Positions 24,377 to 33,866 of a stretch of DNA of 64,000 bases are shown here, piece after piece (position 1 is the first letter of the stretch; each line of letters opens with the position of its first letter). A program made the translations under genes and the position numbers. Location: the NCBI RefSeq assembly GCF_900103545.1, contig NZ_FNHH01000017.1:18303-82302 (forward strand). The letters run 5' to 3'. The notes beneath the pieces are model-generated. The model ran no database searches and had not been told where the DNA came from. It saw only the letters and a program-made list of their open reading frames with translations. Source of the stretch: Daejeonella rubra. Its GTDB lineage: Bacteria; Bacteroidota; Bacteroidia; Sphingobacteriales; Sphingobacteriaceae.

Positions 24377-26941
24377 TTAAAAATCTAATTTTACCCTTGC
24401 TCTGATGCCCCATTCAGATACCTCTGGATGATTGAGGTAATTGAACCTTTTTACCACATCAACCCTAAGCAGCTTGAAGATATTGCCAATACCAATGCTT
24501 CCTTCCAAATAGGGTGTGTTGCTTAAGGCGTAAGTACGTTGTGCACCAGTTTCATATTTGGGAAGTTGATATAGATTTTGGTTCAAGGCAGGGTTGTTTT
24601 CATCTCTCAAGCCTCCAAAAAGTGCCTTGAAAGAAACCATTTCCCTTAGTTTTAATTTGCTTATCAAAGGCATCTTGTTAAAAAAGAAGCCATTAAAATT
24701 ATGATCTATGTTTAGACTTGCATAATGATCGCTCACAAACTCCAAAAAATTCATCAGGTTATAAGAATTGAGTTGGTAGGCATAGGTTTGGTTTGCACGG
24801 TGTATGCCCAGCAAGGGGAAAGGCACCGTGCCTGCAATATAGCCTCCCTCAACAGTAACATCGCTATAGCCCAATTGCGATAGGTAAAAACGTTTATCTA
24901 TACTGCCCATGATGTTATGGTAGTTGTATTCTCCTCCCAAAAGGCCTTTTATGCCTGCGGTATATCGTAAATTAAATACAGGATATCGATCTACAATTGG
25001 TGTTCTGTATATTTTTCCCTGATAAAATTTTTCATTGGGTGCGTACCTTAGGTGCAGCGAAAGTTCTGATGTGGTTAACTGGTTAACATTACTAAGCACT
25101 TGCTGATTAAAGGTTTGGTAGGATAGACCTCCGGCCGGACTTTGGCTCCATTTTTTTAAGCCTAGGGCATAAGAGAAATGATTTTCAAATTCTTTAACAT
25201 AGTCTAATCGGTAAAAATCATTGTACAGCAACATGTCATTTACGCCTCTTTTAAATGATAATAGAAAGTTGTCTTCTTGTACAAACTGAAGCTCTTGCCC
25301 TGGTATTTTAGTGTCTCGCTGAAAACTAGCCCTAATGTAGTTCTGGGGAAACTGGTAAATAGATTTGTTATTGATAGAGTAAGTTGCCGATAAAAAGAAC
25401 TTCCATTTCTCGTCTTTAAACCCATAAGCCGCATAGTTTTCAAAATAGAAACGTTTACTTAGCTCGGGTGTGGTTCTTCCGCCTATGCGTAACCTAAAAC
25501 CTTCTACATTGTTAAAGCTGTAAAAAGTGTTTACGGGGCCAACCTCATAAGGGCCAAAGTTTTGGTAGCCGGCAAAAAGTAGCGTTACAATTTGCATCGT
25601 TTTTTTAAACGAGGGTAAATTCTGAAGCGTATCTATATTGCCATATATTTTTAACTGATTGGGAGAAATGCTATCGAGCCTGTTGTTCTTCCAAAAATCG
25701 TCTGTTCTTGTAGTTGCGCCCACAGCTTGTTCTACTGGTTTTCCTTTAAAAATGGTATCTGGTAAAGTTATATTGGTGTTAAAGTCTTTGTAGCTTACAC
25801 TTCTTTCGCCAGTAAACCCGAGACCCTTGTTTTTGCTGATCCCAAAATCTGCCAATAAATTGCTTTTACTCAAATAATACCTTTTATCTGTGTTCTCTTC
25901 AAAATCTAGGTCTATTTTTAGTGCCCTCACAAAATTAAGGTTGATATTTTTATTTACTCCAAAGGAAGCCTTTCTTACTGCATAATTGCCATCCATTGTA
26001 ATGTATATCTGACCTTCAAAAAGCATATCGGCTTTGTTGCGGGGCGTAAAAGAAAGCTCAATTACATTTGGAATTTGGTCTTTAATGGTGTCGGTAATAA
26101 AGTATTTATAAAAAGTAGGGGCAGAGTTGGCAATAGGGCTTAAAAATTCGTTGCTCATTACAGAGATGTTATTGTCGTAAATCTCGATGTTCTGATACAT
26201 CCTGCCGAAATAAGCCTTCATGCCTTGATTATCTATGTACCGATTGTCGAAATCAACCTGTTTTTCTCCCAAAATAACAGTTTTGTTCTTTTCTGGAGAT
26301 TTACTGAAGTAATGTTCAGAAAGTTTTTCCTGTATATAAAGTGGCAACAGATTTTTACCGCCAATTAGTGTAGAATCTTGCTCTTGGAACAAAAACTGAT
26401 AATTTCTGAATATTTTTCTATTCTTGAATTTTTCTGAAAGGTTGCTCATGGAGAAAACCATTTTCTCATATTCTTTGTAAGAAACGGTATTGTAATTTGT
26501 TAAACGGTTTTTGTCCCTATTGGCAATTACTTGTCTAATTAATTCTACCGCAGGATTATCTTTGTTGCGATACTTTACCCTTTTGCCACCAATAATGCTA
26601 ACCTCGCTTAGCGATTGAGCATCTGGTTGTAGCACTACGTTTATGGTTTGGCTAGTGCCTTTGGTAAATGGTTTGATGATAGCTTGATAACCAACAGAAC
26701 TAAATTTAAGCGAATTATAGTTTGCTGAAGTAACGATGTTGTATGCGCCATCCAAATCTGTTTGTGTGCCAATTTTGGTATCGTTAAAAAATATGGTAAC
26801 GTAAGGAAGGGTTTCTTTGGTAACCGCATCTTTAACAACACCTTTTATAATGGTCTGTTGTGCAAATGTTTGCAGCACAAAACCAAGGCAAAGGATAATT
26901 GCCAGCCCTATAGATTTTACGGGTTTATAATTTTTTATCAT
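24377..26941 (-). CDS. DUF5686 / carboxypeptidase-regulatory-like outer membrane protein
   Basis: The 854-residue protein has a signal peptide (cut after QTFAQQ), a CarboxypepD_reg-like domain (about 30-115; GVVKDAVTKETLPYVTIFF) and a long C-terminal part of alternating short strands ending in RVKLDF, the pattern of an outer membrane beta-barrel. DUF5686 proteins have no settled function. The start overlaps the GtrA gene stop by four bases, so it is an integral part of the sphingolipid operon. A role in moving or anchoring inositol sphingolipids at the outer membrane is speculative. Confidence 0.8.
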   Translation of the reverse strand: MIKNYKPVKSIGLAIILCLGFVLQTFAQQTIIKGVVKDAVTKETLPYVTIFFNDTKIGTQTDLDGAYNIVTSANYNSLKFSSVGYQAIIKPFTKGTSQTINVVLQPDAQSLSEVSIIGGKRVKYRNKDNPAVELIRQVIANRDKNRLTNYNTVSYKEYEKMVFSMSNLSEKFKNRKIFRNYQFLFQEQDSTLIGGKNLLPLYIQEKLSEHYFSKSPEKNKTVILGEKQVDFDNRYIDNQGMKAYFGRMYQNIEIYDNNISVMSNEFLSPIANSAPTFYKYFITDTIKDQIPNVIELSFTPRNKADMLFEGQIYITMDGNYAVRKASFGVNKNINLNFVRALKIDLDFEENTDKRYYLSKSNLLADFGISKNKGLGFTGERSVSYKDFNTNITLPDTIFKGKPVEQAVGATTRTDDFWKNNRLDSISPNQLKIYGNIDTLQNLPSFKKTMQIVTLLFAGYQNFGPYEVGPVNTFYSFNNVEGFRLRIGGRTTPELSKRFYFENYAAYGFKDEKWKFFLSATYSINNKSIYQFPQNYIRASFQRDTKIPGQELQFVQEDNFLLSFKRGVNDMLLYNDFYRLDYVKEFENHFSYALGLKKWSQSPAGGLSYQTFNQQVLSNVNQLTTSELSLHLRYAPNEKFYQGKIYRTPIVDRYPVFNLRYTAGIKGLLGGEYNYHNIMGSIDKRFYLSQLGYSDVTVEGGYIAGTVPFPLLGIHRANQTYAYQLNSYNLMNFLEFVSDHYASLNIDHNFNGFFFNKMPLISKLKLREMVSFKALFGGLRDENNPALNQNLYQLPKYETGAQRTYALSNTPYLEGSIGIGNIFKLLRVDVVKRFNYLNHPEVSEWGIRARVKLDF

Positions 26942-27315
26942 TTATTGATGAAGATAAATTGCTTTTGCATCAGGTAATTGTAGGTAGTACCTATTAAGAT
27001 AGAAGCAATAATTTTTGATGCCATATAGTTGAGTTTCCCAAAATGGGTTAACATGTACACGCTTGCTGTTACCAACAACAAATTGCCTGTCCAAACGAGA
27101 ATGTATTTAACTATTTGTAGCTTTATGCTTTTTTTTGTTGCATTGAACACCCAGTTTCGGCCCATGTAAAAGTTTACACAACCACCTAATATTGTTCCAG
27201 CAACACTTGCCGTAACGTAGCCTGCGGCTATAAATTCTACCAAAACTAAAGTAGTGGCAAAATCTGCTGCAGATGCGATAAGCGAACTTAGTTGCGCCTT
27301 AACAAAACTTAACAT
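26938..27315 (-). CDS. GtrA-family small membrane protein
   Basis: The 125-residue protein has four transmembrane helices and the GtrA layout (FVKAQLSSLIASAADFATTLVL near the start, then GGCVNFYMGRNWVF and a C-terminal NYLMQKQFIF). GtrA proteins are thought to flip lipid-linked sugars or to assist polar lipid transport. In this operon it is a plausible flippase for an inositol lipid intermediate, which is inference. It follows the PgpA-like gene by six bases and overlaps the DUF5686 gene. Confidence 0.82.
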   Translation of the reverse strand: MLSFVKAQLSSLIASAADFATTLVLVEFIAAGYVTASVAGTILGGCVNFYMGRNWVFNATKKSIKLQIVKYILVWTGNLLLVTASVYMLTHFGKLNYMASKIIASILIGTTYNYLMQKQFIFINK

Positions 27316-27321
27316 TGAGTT

Positions 27322-27771
27322 TTAAAACAAACCAAAATAGATTAATAATTGCAGACAGCTATTTGCATAAATTCCTGCCAATAAATCGTCTGCCATTACG
27401 CCAAGTCCGCCTGGTAAATGCTCTAATTTTTTAATGTAGAAAGGTTTTACAATGTCGAAAAACCTGAACAATACCAGCCCAACAAAAATGTACCTAAAAT
27501 CTACAGGAACAAATAGGAGGGTAACGCACATACCGGCAACTTCGTCTATTACAACACGCTGATGGTCTTTGCCCCAGTCTGCTTCTACTACATTGGCACT
27601 TCTAATGCCTTGTAGCGTTAGAAGTGCTGTAACCAATATGGTTGCAAGTATATGTTCGGGCTCAAAAAGCAATACAAAGTACCAAACAAGGCAGGTTGCA
27701 GTTGCCGCCACGGTACCTGCCCCCTTGCCTATGTAGCCTATTCCAAAACAGGATGATATGAGTTTGTGCAA
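27322..27771 (-). CDS. PgpA-like phosphatase, probable phosphatidylinositol-phosphate phosphatase
   Basis: The 149-residue protein shows the PgpA signature: GIGYIGKGAGTVAA near the start, VVIDEVAGMC in the middle, LFRFFDIVKPFY and GGLGVMADDLLAGI at the end, with three to four membrane helices. PgpA normally removes phosphate from phosphatidylglycerophosphate. Between myo-inositol-phosphate synthase and PI-phosphate synthase genes it more likely dephosphorylates PI-phosphate to PI, as proposed for the Bacteroides cluster. It follows the inositol-phosphate synthase by five bases. Confidence 0.85.
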   Translation of the reverse strand: MHKLISSCFGIGYIGKGAGTVAATATCLVWYFVLLFEPEHILATILVTALLTLQGIRSANVVEADWGKDHQRVVIDEVAGMCVTLLFVPVDFRYIFVGLVLFRFFDIVKPFYIKKLEHLPGGLGVMADDLLAGIYANSCLQLLIYFGLF

Positions 27772-27776
27772 AAACG

Positions 27777-29099
27777 CTAGGTGGTTTCTATTGGTTCCTG
27801 GTAGTAATCCAATCCTAAGTGTGTAATCAAGTCTTCTCCCATCATGTGGCGCAAGGTATTCTGCAATTTGATTAGTTGTTTAAATATATCATTCTCTGCA
27901 GGTAGGCCAGGTAAGGTTTGAGGTGATTTTAGGTAGAAAGATAACCACTCTTGTATGCCGCTCATGTTGGCACGTTTCGCTAGATCTATAAAAAGAGCCA
28001 AGTCTAAAACGATTGGGGCTGCAAGTATAGAATCTCTGCACAAGAAATTGATCTTGATTTGCATCTTATAACCTAACCAGCCGAAAATATCAATGTTGTC
28101 CCAGCTTTCTTTGTTATCACCATGTGGCGGATAATAATTGATACGGATTTTATGGTACATATCTCCGTACAAATCAGGATTTAACTCTGGTTTGAAAATA
28201 TCTTCCAGCACGCCTAATTTGGATACTTCTTTGGTTTTGAAGTTATCAGGATCATCCAATACCAAACCATCTCTGTTGCCCAAAATGTTGTCAGAAAACC
28301 AACCATTTACGCCTAAAGAACGGGCACTTAAGCCTGGGGCTAAAATGGTTTTCATCAAGGTTTGTCCTGTTTTAAAATCTTTTCCGGCAATTGGGGTGTT
28401 GGTTTCTTTGGCCAGTTCCAATAAAGCAGGAATGTCCACAGTAAGATTTGGAGCGCCATTTGCAAATGGAATTCCTAGTTTTAAGGATGCGTAAGCATAA
28501 ATCATGCTTGGTGCAATACGGGCATCATCGTCTATCAGTGCCTGCTCAAATGCGGCCAATGTTTCATGTATCTCGCTTGGCTCCATGTATATTTCTGTAG
28601 AACCACACCATACCAAAACAACACGATCGCAGTTGTTGGTGGCTTTAAAGTTCTTAATGTCGTCCATTAGCTGAAGTGCCAATTCATGTTTAGTACCTTC
28701 CTTAACATAAGTTCCGGTAAGGTTTTTTACATAATTTTTATCGAAAGCCGCTCTCATTGGCTTGATTGCCTGTAATTCATCTCTAACGTCTCTCAATAAA
28801 TTGGCATCAAGTACCCTTGCATTCATTGCCGCTTCATAAACATTATCTGGATAAACATCCCAACCGCCAAAAACAAGGTCTTCAAGATTTGCCAAAGGCA
28901 CAAAATCCTTGATCTTAGGTTCATTGTTATCTGTTCTTTTACCTATGCGGAGGCTTCCCATTTGTGTTAAAGATCCAATAGGTTTTGATAGGCCTTTTTT
29001 AACTGCGGCTACACCTGCAATCATGGTGGTAGCTACAGCTCCCAAACCGGGCATTAGTATGCCCAACTTACCATTTGCTGCTTTTATTTGTTCTTTCAT
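27777..29099 (-). CDS. myo-inositol-1-phosphate synthase
   Basis: The 440-residue protein has an N-terminal Rossmann motif (GILMPGLGAVATTMIAG), the NNCDRVVLVWCGSTE strand region, GKDFKTGQTLMKTILAPGL and the catalytic-region LGVNGWFSDNILGNRDG, matching INO1-type synthases. It converts glucose-6-phosphate to inositol-1-phosphate through an NAD-dependent cycle, supplying the head group for the lipid enzymes around it. It starts 28 bases after the CerR-like gene. Confidence 0.93.
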   Translation of the reverse strand: MKEQIKAANGKLGILMPGLGAVATTMIAGVAAVKKGLSKPIGSLTQMGSLRIGKRTDNNEPKIKDFVPLANLEDLVFGGWDVYPDNVYEAAMNARVLDANLLRDVRDELQAIKPMRAAFDKNYVKNLTGTYVKEGTKHELALQLMDDIKNFKATNNCDRVVLVWCGSTEIYMEPSEIHETLAAFEQALIDDDARIAPSMIYAYASLKLGIPFANGAPNLTVDIPALLELAKETNTPIAGKDFKTGQTLMKTILAPGLSARSLGVNGWFSDNILGNRDGLVLDDPDNFKTKEVSKLGVLEDIFKPELNPDLYGDMYHKIRINYYPPHGDNKESWDNIDIFGWLGYKMQIKINFLCRDSILAAPIVLDLALFIDLAKRANMSGIQEWLSFYLKSPQTLPGLPAENDIFKQLIKLQNTLRHMMGEDLITHLGLDYYQEPIETT

Positions 29100-29127
29100 G
29101 TTATTTTTATTTATTTAATGCGAGTAA

Positions 29128-30117
29128 TTATTTTATCCAATTATGCTGTTTGTACCAGTTTATGGTTTCTTTAAGGCCTTGGTCTAATTGGTAGTTTGGC
29201 TTAAACCCCAGGTCTGCTTGTATATGCTGAATGCTACAGCCCCAGTTTAAGGCTGTAAGTTCCTTCATTTTTTCACTGTTAAGTACAGGTGTTTTTTTGC
29301 TGTTGCGATATAGCCATTCTAACATCATCGCAGCAGAATTTACGAGCGCTACAGGGATATGGAAGCGGATTGTGTTTTTCTGTAGTGCCCTTTTGATCGA
29401 GTTGGTAAAATCATACCTGGAATTGACTTTTCCATCCGATATGTTATAACTTTTACCACTCACGTTACTTTTTAGAGCGCTGATAGTGATTTTGGCAAGA
29501 TCTTTAACATAAACAAAACTCAGTTGCTGTGCAGTGCGGCCAATATGTGGTTCCAACCCTTTATTCATCGTTTTAATCAGTATAAAAATGTCTTTTTCTC
29601 CCGGTCCATAAACTGCTGTTGGCCTAAGGATAATCAAGGGAAGGTTTGTTATCTGTTTGAGTAGTATTTCGGCCAGTAACTTGCTATTGCCATATTTTGT
29701 TACCGGAAACGGTGGGCTATGGTCTTGGAGTAGTTCGGTAAAATTGCTCAAGGGGCCAAGGGATGCCAAGCTACTTATGAAAACAAATTTTTCAAACACA
29801 TAGTTAACCATAGATGCTGCGAGGGCAAGGTTTTTGGTGTAGGTTGCGTTAATGGTATCATACTGGGCTACGTCTTTGGTTTTGGTAACTCCTGCGGCAT
29901 GCACAATATAATGGCAATGTTCTTTTTCCAAGAAATTAACCATAAGGTTTACATCAGTATAATCTATATATACCAAGTTAACTTTGAGTTTATTCAACAG
30001 GGAAACATCACTGCCTTGGCGCACACCTGCATAAACCAATAAACCTTCATCTAGGGCTGTTTGTACAAGATGATTGCCTATAAATCCACTGGCTCCAGTT
30101 ATCAACACTTTTTTCAT
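29128..30117 (-). CDS. extended SDR, CerR-like ketosphingolipid reductase candidate
   Basis: The 329-residue protein is an extended short-chain dehydrogenase: GASGFIG at 8-14, HAAGVTKTK at 73-81, the catalytic YxxxK at Y142 and K146, and LRPTAVYGPGEKD. NAD-dependent epimerase-like SDRs called CerR reduce the keto group of 3-ketoceramide in bacterial sphingolipid synthesis. Position directly after serine palmitoyltransferase and the GNAT acyltransferase, with a 5-base gap, fits this role. A sugar epimerase function cannot be excluded from sequence alone. Confidence 0.75.
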   Translation of the reverse strand: MKKVLITGASGFIGNHLVQTALDEGLLVYAGVRQGSDVSLLNKLKVNLVYIDYTDVNLMVNFLEKEHCHYIVHAAGVTKTKDVAQYDTINATYTKNLALAASMVNYVFEKFVFISSLASLGPLSNFTELLQDHSPPFPVTKYGNSKLLAEILLKQITNLPLIILRPTAVYGPGEKDIFILIKTMNKGLEPHIGRTAQQLSFVYVKDLAKITISALKSNVSGKSYNISDGKVNSRYDFTNSIKRALQKNTIRFHIPVALVNSAAMMLEWLYRNSKKTPVLNSEKMKELTALNWGCSIQHIQADLGFKPNYQLDQGLKETINWYKQHNWIK

Positions 30118-30122
30118 CTTCG

Positions 30123-31247
30123 CTATGCTATCGATTTCTCTAAAAGTCTATACTTGCGATATAATTTTCCACCTATGTTTTCTATTGGTTTATTCACCAT
30201 ATCGTTATGTTCTAAGGTCCAACTAGCCTCTGCGTATTTCATCTTTTTTGCCTGAAAAGCTTTAATGATCCGTCCGTATAAACAGGCTTCGATACCCATT
30301 TTGCGGTAGCCATCTACCACGCCCAGCAATAAAATTCTAATGCCATTAATTTTTCTTTTGTTTAGCAAGAGCTTAACTAAGCCTGTCGGGAAAAGCCTTC
30401 CTCTCTTGATCTTGATCAAAACCTGGTTGATGTCTGGTATGGCTAATGAGAAGCCTACAATTTCTCCATCTTTCTCTGCAAGCAAACAAAAATCAGGGTC
30501 GAGAATAAGTTTGAGGTCCTTTGCGGTATAATCAAATTCCTTATCGGTCATCGGCACAAAGCCTAAATTTTTATCCCATGCCTTATTATAAACTTTCCTG
30601 ATGGCTTCAGCTTCTTGTTTAAAGTTTTTGAGGTTAATTTTTCTGATAACGATGTTGTTTCTTTGTAGCCTTTCTTCAATCTTTTCTACAAGTCCCGCAG
30701 CCCTGTCATTGTAATCGCCAGCGGTATAGCGGTATGCCCTTAGATCTACTTTTTTACTAAATCCAGCTTTCTCCAATAAGGGAAGGTAATAGGGTGCATT
30801 ATAAGGCATCATGGCAACCGGCGGCCCGTTAAATCCTTCTATTAAAAGCCCGCAAGTATCGTTTGTAGAGAAATTTACTGGGCCAATAATTTTATCAAGA
30901 TTTTTTTCCTTTAGCCATGCTGTTGCCGTGTCAAGAAGCATTTTTGCAGTCTCATTATCATTAATAACATCAAAAAACCCAAAAAAGCCTTCAGTTACCT
31001 TATAGATTTTGTTATGATTGTTGTTCTGGATAGCTGCAATTCTGCCAACAACATCACCATTGTTATAAGCTAAAAACAACTGAATTTTAGAATGTTCGTA
31101 AAACGGATGATGAGACTTGGTTAACATGTCACGCTGTGCGGTAAAAAGTTCTGGCACATAAAACGGATCGTTTTGATATAGTTCATGTGGGAAATCTATA
31201 AAAAACGACAGGTCTTTTTTGCTGGCTACTGGAATAATTCTTTTCAT
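30123..31247 (-). CDS. GNAT-type bacterial ceramide synthase candidate
   Basis: The 374-residue protein has the charged, aromatic N-terminal part (FPHELYQNDPFYVPELF) and C-terminal GNAT-like core (LLAEKDGEIVGFSLAIPD; ILLLGVVDGYRKMGIEACLYGRI, abbreviated here as two blocks about 255-330) seen in the bCerS family. Those enzymes attach an acyl chain to the amine made by serine palmitoyltransferase, independently of eukaryotic ceramide synthases. The start overlaps the serine palmitoyltransferase stop by four bases, which is strong context. The gene is often annotated simply as an N-acetyltransferase. Confidence 0.78.
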   Translation of the reverse strand: MKRIIPVASKKDLSFFIDFPHELYQNDPFYVPELFTAQRDMLTKSHHPFYEHSKIQLFLAYNNGDVVGRIAAIQNNNHNKIYKVTEGFFGFFDVINDNETAKMLLDTATAWLKEKNLDKIIGPVNFSTNDTCGLLIEGFNGPPVAMMPYNAPYYLPLLEKAGFSKKVDLRAYRYTAGDYNDRAAGLVEKIEERLQRNNIVIRKINLKNFKQEAEAIRKVYNKAWDKNLGFVPMTDKEFDYTAKDLKLILDPDFCLLAEKDGEIVGFSLAIPDINQVLIKIKRGRLFPTGLVKLLLNKRKINGIRILLLGVVDGYRKMGIEACLYGRIIKAFQAKKMKYAEASWTLEHNDMVNKPIENIGGKLYRKYRLLEKSIA

Positions 31248-32449
31248 TGATTTACTTTTTGGAGCATTTTACCTGCTTGAGCAAATGCCTCACTTAGTTT
31301 TTTTACCGCAGTTTCTATCTGTTCAAAGGTGTGCGTGGCCATTAAAGAAAACCTGATCAATGATGCATCAGAAGGTACAGCAGGAGAGACAACTGGATTT
31401 ACAAAAATTCCATTTTCTTGGAGAATGTTGGTAATGAGAAATGTTTTGTCGTTATCTCTAATATATACCGGAATAATAGGACTATTACTGATACCAATAT
31501 CAAAACCAGAAACCGATAATAGGCTTTTGGCATAATTGGTGTTTTGCCATAATTTGTCTATGCGTTCTGGTTCAGCTTCTATTATATCTAGTGCCGCAAT
31601 TACGCTGGCAACTGCCGATGGGGTCATGCTTGCGCTAAACATGAGCGATCTTGCCCTGTGTTTAATGAACTCTATTGTTGCTGCATTGCCTGCAATAAAA
31701 CCGCCCAGTGATGCCAATGATTTGCTAAAAGTACCCATGATTAAATCAACACTATCTGTTAAATCAAAATGCGATGCCGTTCCAGAACCGTTAAAGCCAA
31801 TTATACCTAGACTATGTGCATCGTCCATCATGATATTTGCACCAAATTCATCGGCAAGCTCAACAATCTCTGGTAGCTTTACCAAGTCGCCTTCCATGCT
31901 AAATATGCCATCGGCAACAATTAGTTTTGCAGCATCTTGTGGCAGTCTGCTCAGTTTGTTTCGCAGATCGCCCATATCGTTGTGGGCATATTTGATCACA
32001 CGTGCAAAAGATAGCCTACTGCCATCAATAATAGAGGCGTGGTCATATTCATCCAATATCAGGTAATCATTTCGGTCTAACAGGCATGATATTACACCTA
32101 GGTTAACCTGAAAACCCGTGCTAAACAATACAGCAGCTTCTTTATTTACATATTTTGCAAGTTTATCTTCCAGTTGCAAATGAATGTCCAATGTGCCGTT
32201 AAGAAACCTGGATCCGGCGCATCCGGTACCGTATTTATCAATAGCGCTTTTTGCGGCTTCTTTGATCTTAGGGTGATTGGTGAGTCCGAGGTATGAATTA
32301 GATCCGAACATCAAGACTTTTTTGTTGCCAATCATCACTTCTGTATCTTGGGCAGAGTTTATAGAACGGAAATAAGGGTACAAACCTTTTTCTTTGATAA
32401 TGTTGGCATCTTTAAATGATGATATCCTTTCCTGTAATTTTTTACGCAT
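31244..32449 (-). CDS. serine palmitoyltransferase
   Basis: This PLP enzyme condenses serine with a fatty acyl-CoA to 3-ketosphinganine, the first sphingolipid step. The 401-residue protein belongs to the alpha-oxoamine synthase group: FGSNSYLGL, GTGCAGSRFLNGT, H137 in DEYDHASIIDG stacking on PLP, D209 and H212 in MMDDAHSLG and the Schiff-base lysine K243 in GTFSKSLASLGG. Other members (KBL, BioF, HemA) share these residues, but the operon context points to serine palmitoyltransferase. It is the first gene, so the promoter should lie in 32450-32836. Confidence 0.88.
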   Translation of the reverse strand: MRKKLQERISSFKDANIIKEKGLYPYFRSINSAQDTEVMIGNKKVLMFGSNSYLGLTNHPKIKEAAKSAIDKYGTGCAGSRFLNGTLDIHLQLEDKLAKYVNKEAAVLFSTGFQVNLGVISCLLDRNDYLILDEYDHASIIDGSRLSFARVIKYAHNDMGDLRNKLSRLPQDAAKLIVADGIFSMEGDLVKLPEIVELADEFGANIMMDDAHSLGIIGFNGSGTASHFDLTDSVDLIMGTFSKSLASLGGFIAGNAATIEFIKHRARSLMFSASMTPSAVASVIAALDIIEAEPERIDKLWQNTNYAKSLLSVSGFDIGISNSPIIPVYIRDNDKTFLITNILQENGIFVNPVVSPAVPSDASLIRFSLMATHTFEQIETAVKKLSEAFAQAGKMLQKVNQ

Positions 32450-32836
32450 GATTAATGCTGTTTGGAGTTGGTTAAACTTGATGTCATTTGCTCAGAGTGT
32501 TATGATTATTATGATTACCTTAATATTTAGAGTACAAATTATTGATGCAATTTTAACATATACTTATTCATTAAAAAAGGTTAATTTGTCTTAATATTTG
32601 GTCAATTTATCATATTTGAAATATATTCTGACAATTTGTAGATGATAAGCAGATTGAAAGTAAGGTCTTTTATAACATCACTTGTTTATAAGTAAGTTAT
32701 ATAATGTGTGGGGAAAGTAATTTTATCTTAAACTGTATATTAGTTATGTTTTCCGTTTATTTCTATACTAATTATTCTTTATTATTGTATATTACTTAAC
32801 AAAAATTTTGAATATGGTAGTTTACGATGGTAATTC
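32450..32836. other. divergent intergenic region upstream of the sphingolipid operon
   Basis: This AT-rich gap separates the operon (minus) from an AraC gene (plus), so it should hold both promoters. I find no exact TTTG-N19-TAnnTTTG pair on either strand and no clear operator palindrome. Several TTTG and CAAAT pieces occur without proper spacing. Confidence 0.4.
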
Positions 32837-33724
32837 ATGTTATGGCTTAGCAAAATGCAACAACTTTTGAATGAGAAAGGCGGTATGATGGTTAGTTCTC
32901 ATCTGGATTTACTTTCATATTGCACTTTAAAAGAACCTTTTCGTTCTAAGTCTTTTTCTATTATCGTGCTAAGGAAAGGGAGGTTAGATTTTCATTTAAA
33001 TTTCGTTCTTTACTCATTGGGTGAGCAGGATATGTTTTTTATTGTCCCTGGTGCAATGTGCGAAATCTCTACAATTAGTGAAGGAACAGAGTTTTTAATA
33101 CTCTCTTTTCAATATGACTATCTAAAAAAGCAAGGTGTTCTTTTTAACAGTGGAGAAATTATGCATTTGTTTTCTGCGCATGCTAAGAAGTTATCTCCAC
33201 TGTCGGAAGAAGAGTATCATAGTATGATATTCTACCTGTCTTCTCTAAACAAAAGGATGCTTTTGCCATCGTATACAGCACACATAAATGATGTTATTAG
33301 ACATAGTTTCATATCGGTGCTTTTTGAGGCTTTTCTAATATATAACAAATATTGGTCTGATTTTGAGGTAAAGATCACCCGCAAAGAACAGCTGACTGTT
33401 GATTTCCTCATGCTGATTGCAGAACATTTCCGAAAAGAAAAAAGAATACATTTTTATGCAAACCTATTGTGTATTACCCCTAAGCATCTGTCTCACGTAG
33501 TTAAGAAGGTGACAGGAAAAACACCCGGAGCATTTATACATGAAATGATCATTAATGAGGCAAAGGCGTTGCTATCAGCGCATGTTCTAAATGTTGGTCA
33601 AATAGCTGCTGAACTAAAGTTTAGTGACCAGTCCTTTTTTGGGAAATATTTCAAGAAGTATGCAGGTACATCCCCATCTGACTACCAAGGAAGGAACTTC
33701 ATTGCAAAACATCCCCCTTTTTAA
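32837..33724 (+). CDS. AraC-family transcriptional regulator
   Basis: The 295-residue protein has an N-terminal cupin-like sensing part (about 20-110) and a C-terminal double helix-turn-helix (about 185-290) with the family features ANLLCITPKHLSHVVKKVTG, PGAFIHEMIINEAKALLS and FSDQSFFGKYFKKYAGTSPSDY. It is divergent from the sphingolipid operon and might regulate it; that is inferred only from position. Start at 32837 is uncertain; methionines at codons 7, 17 and 18 are alternatives. Confidence 0.88.
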   Translation: MLWLSKMQQLLNEKGGMMVSSHLDLLSYCTLKEPFRSKSFSIIVLRKGRLDFHLNFVLYSLGEQDMFFIVPGAMCEISTISEGTEFLILSFQYDYLKKQGVLFNSGEIMHLFSAHAKKLSPLSEEEYHSMIFYLSSLNKRMLLPSYTAHINDVIRHSFISVLFEAFLIYNKYWSDFEVKITRKEQLTVDFLMLIAEHFRKEKRIHFYANLLCITPKHLSHVVKKVTGKTPGAFIHEMIINEAKALLSAHVLNVGQIAAELKFSDQSFFGKYFKKYAGTSPSDYQGRNFIAKHPPF

Positions 33725-33866
33725 TCAATATTTCATACAAATAATCCGTGGGCTATTTCTAAAGCGCTTTGTTCTTTGCGCTCAATAAAAATTATTAACA
33801 AATGCGACTAGTACTTTTTCTGCGTTAAATAAAGTAGATATTTTAGGTTAGATAAACCACTACAAA

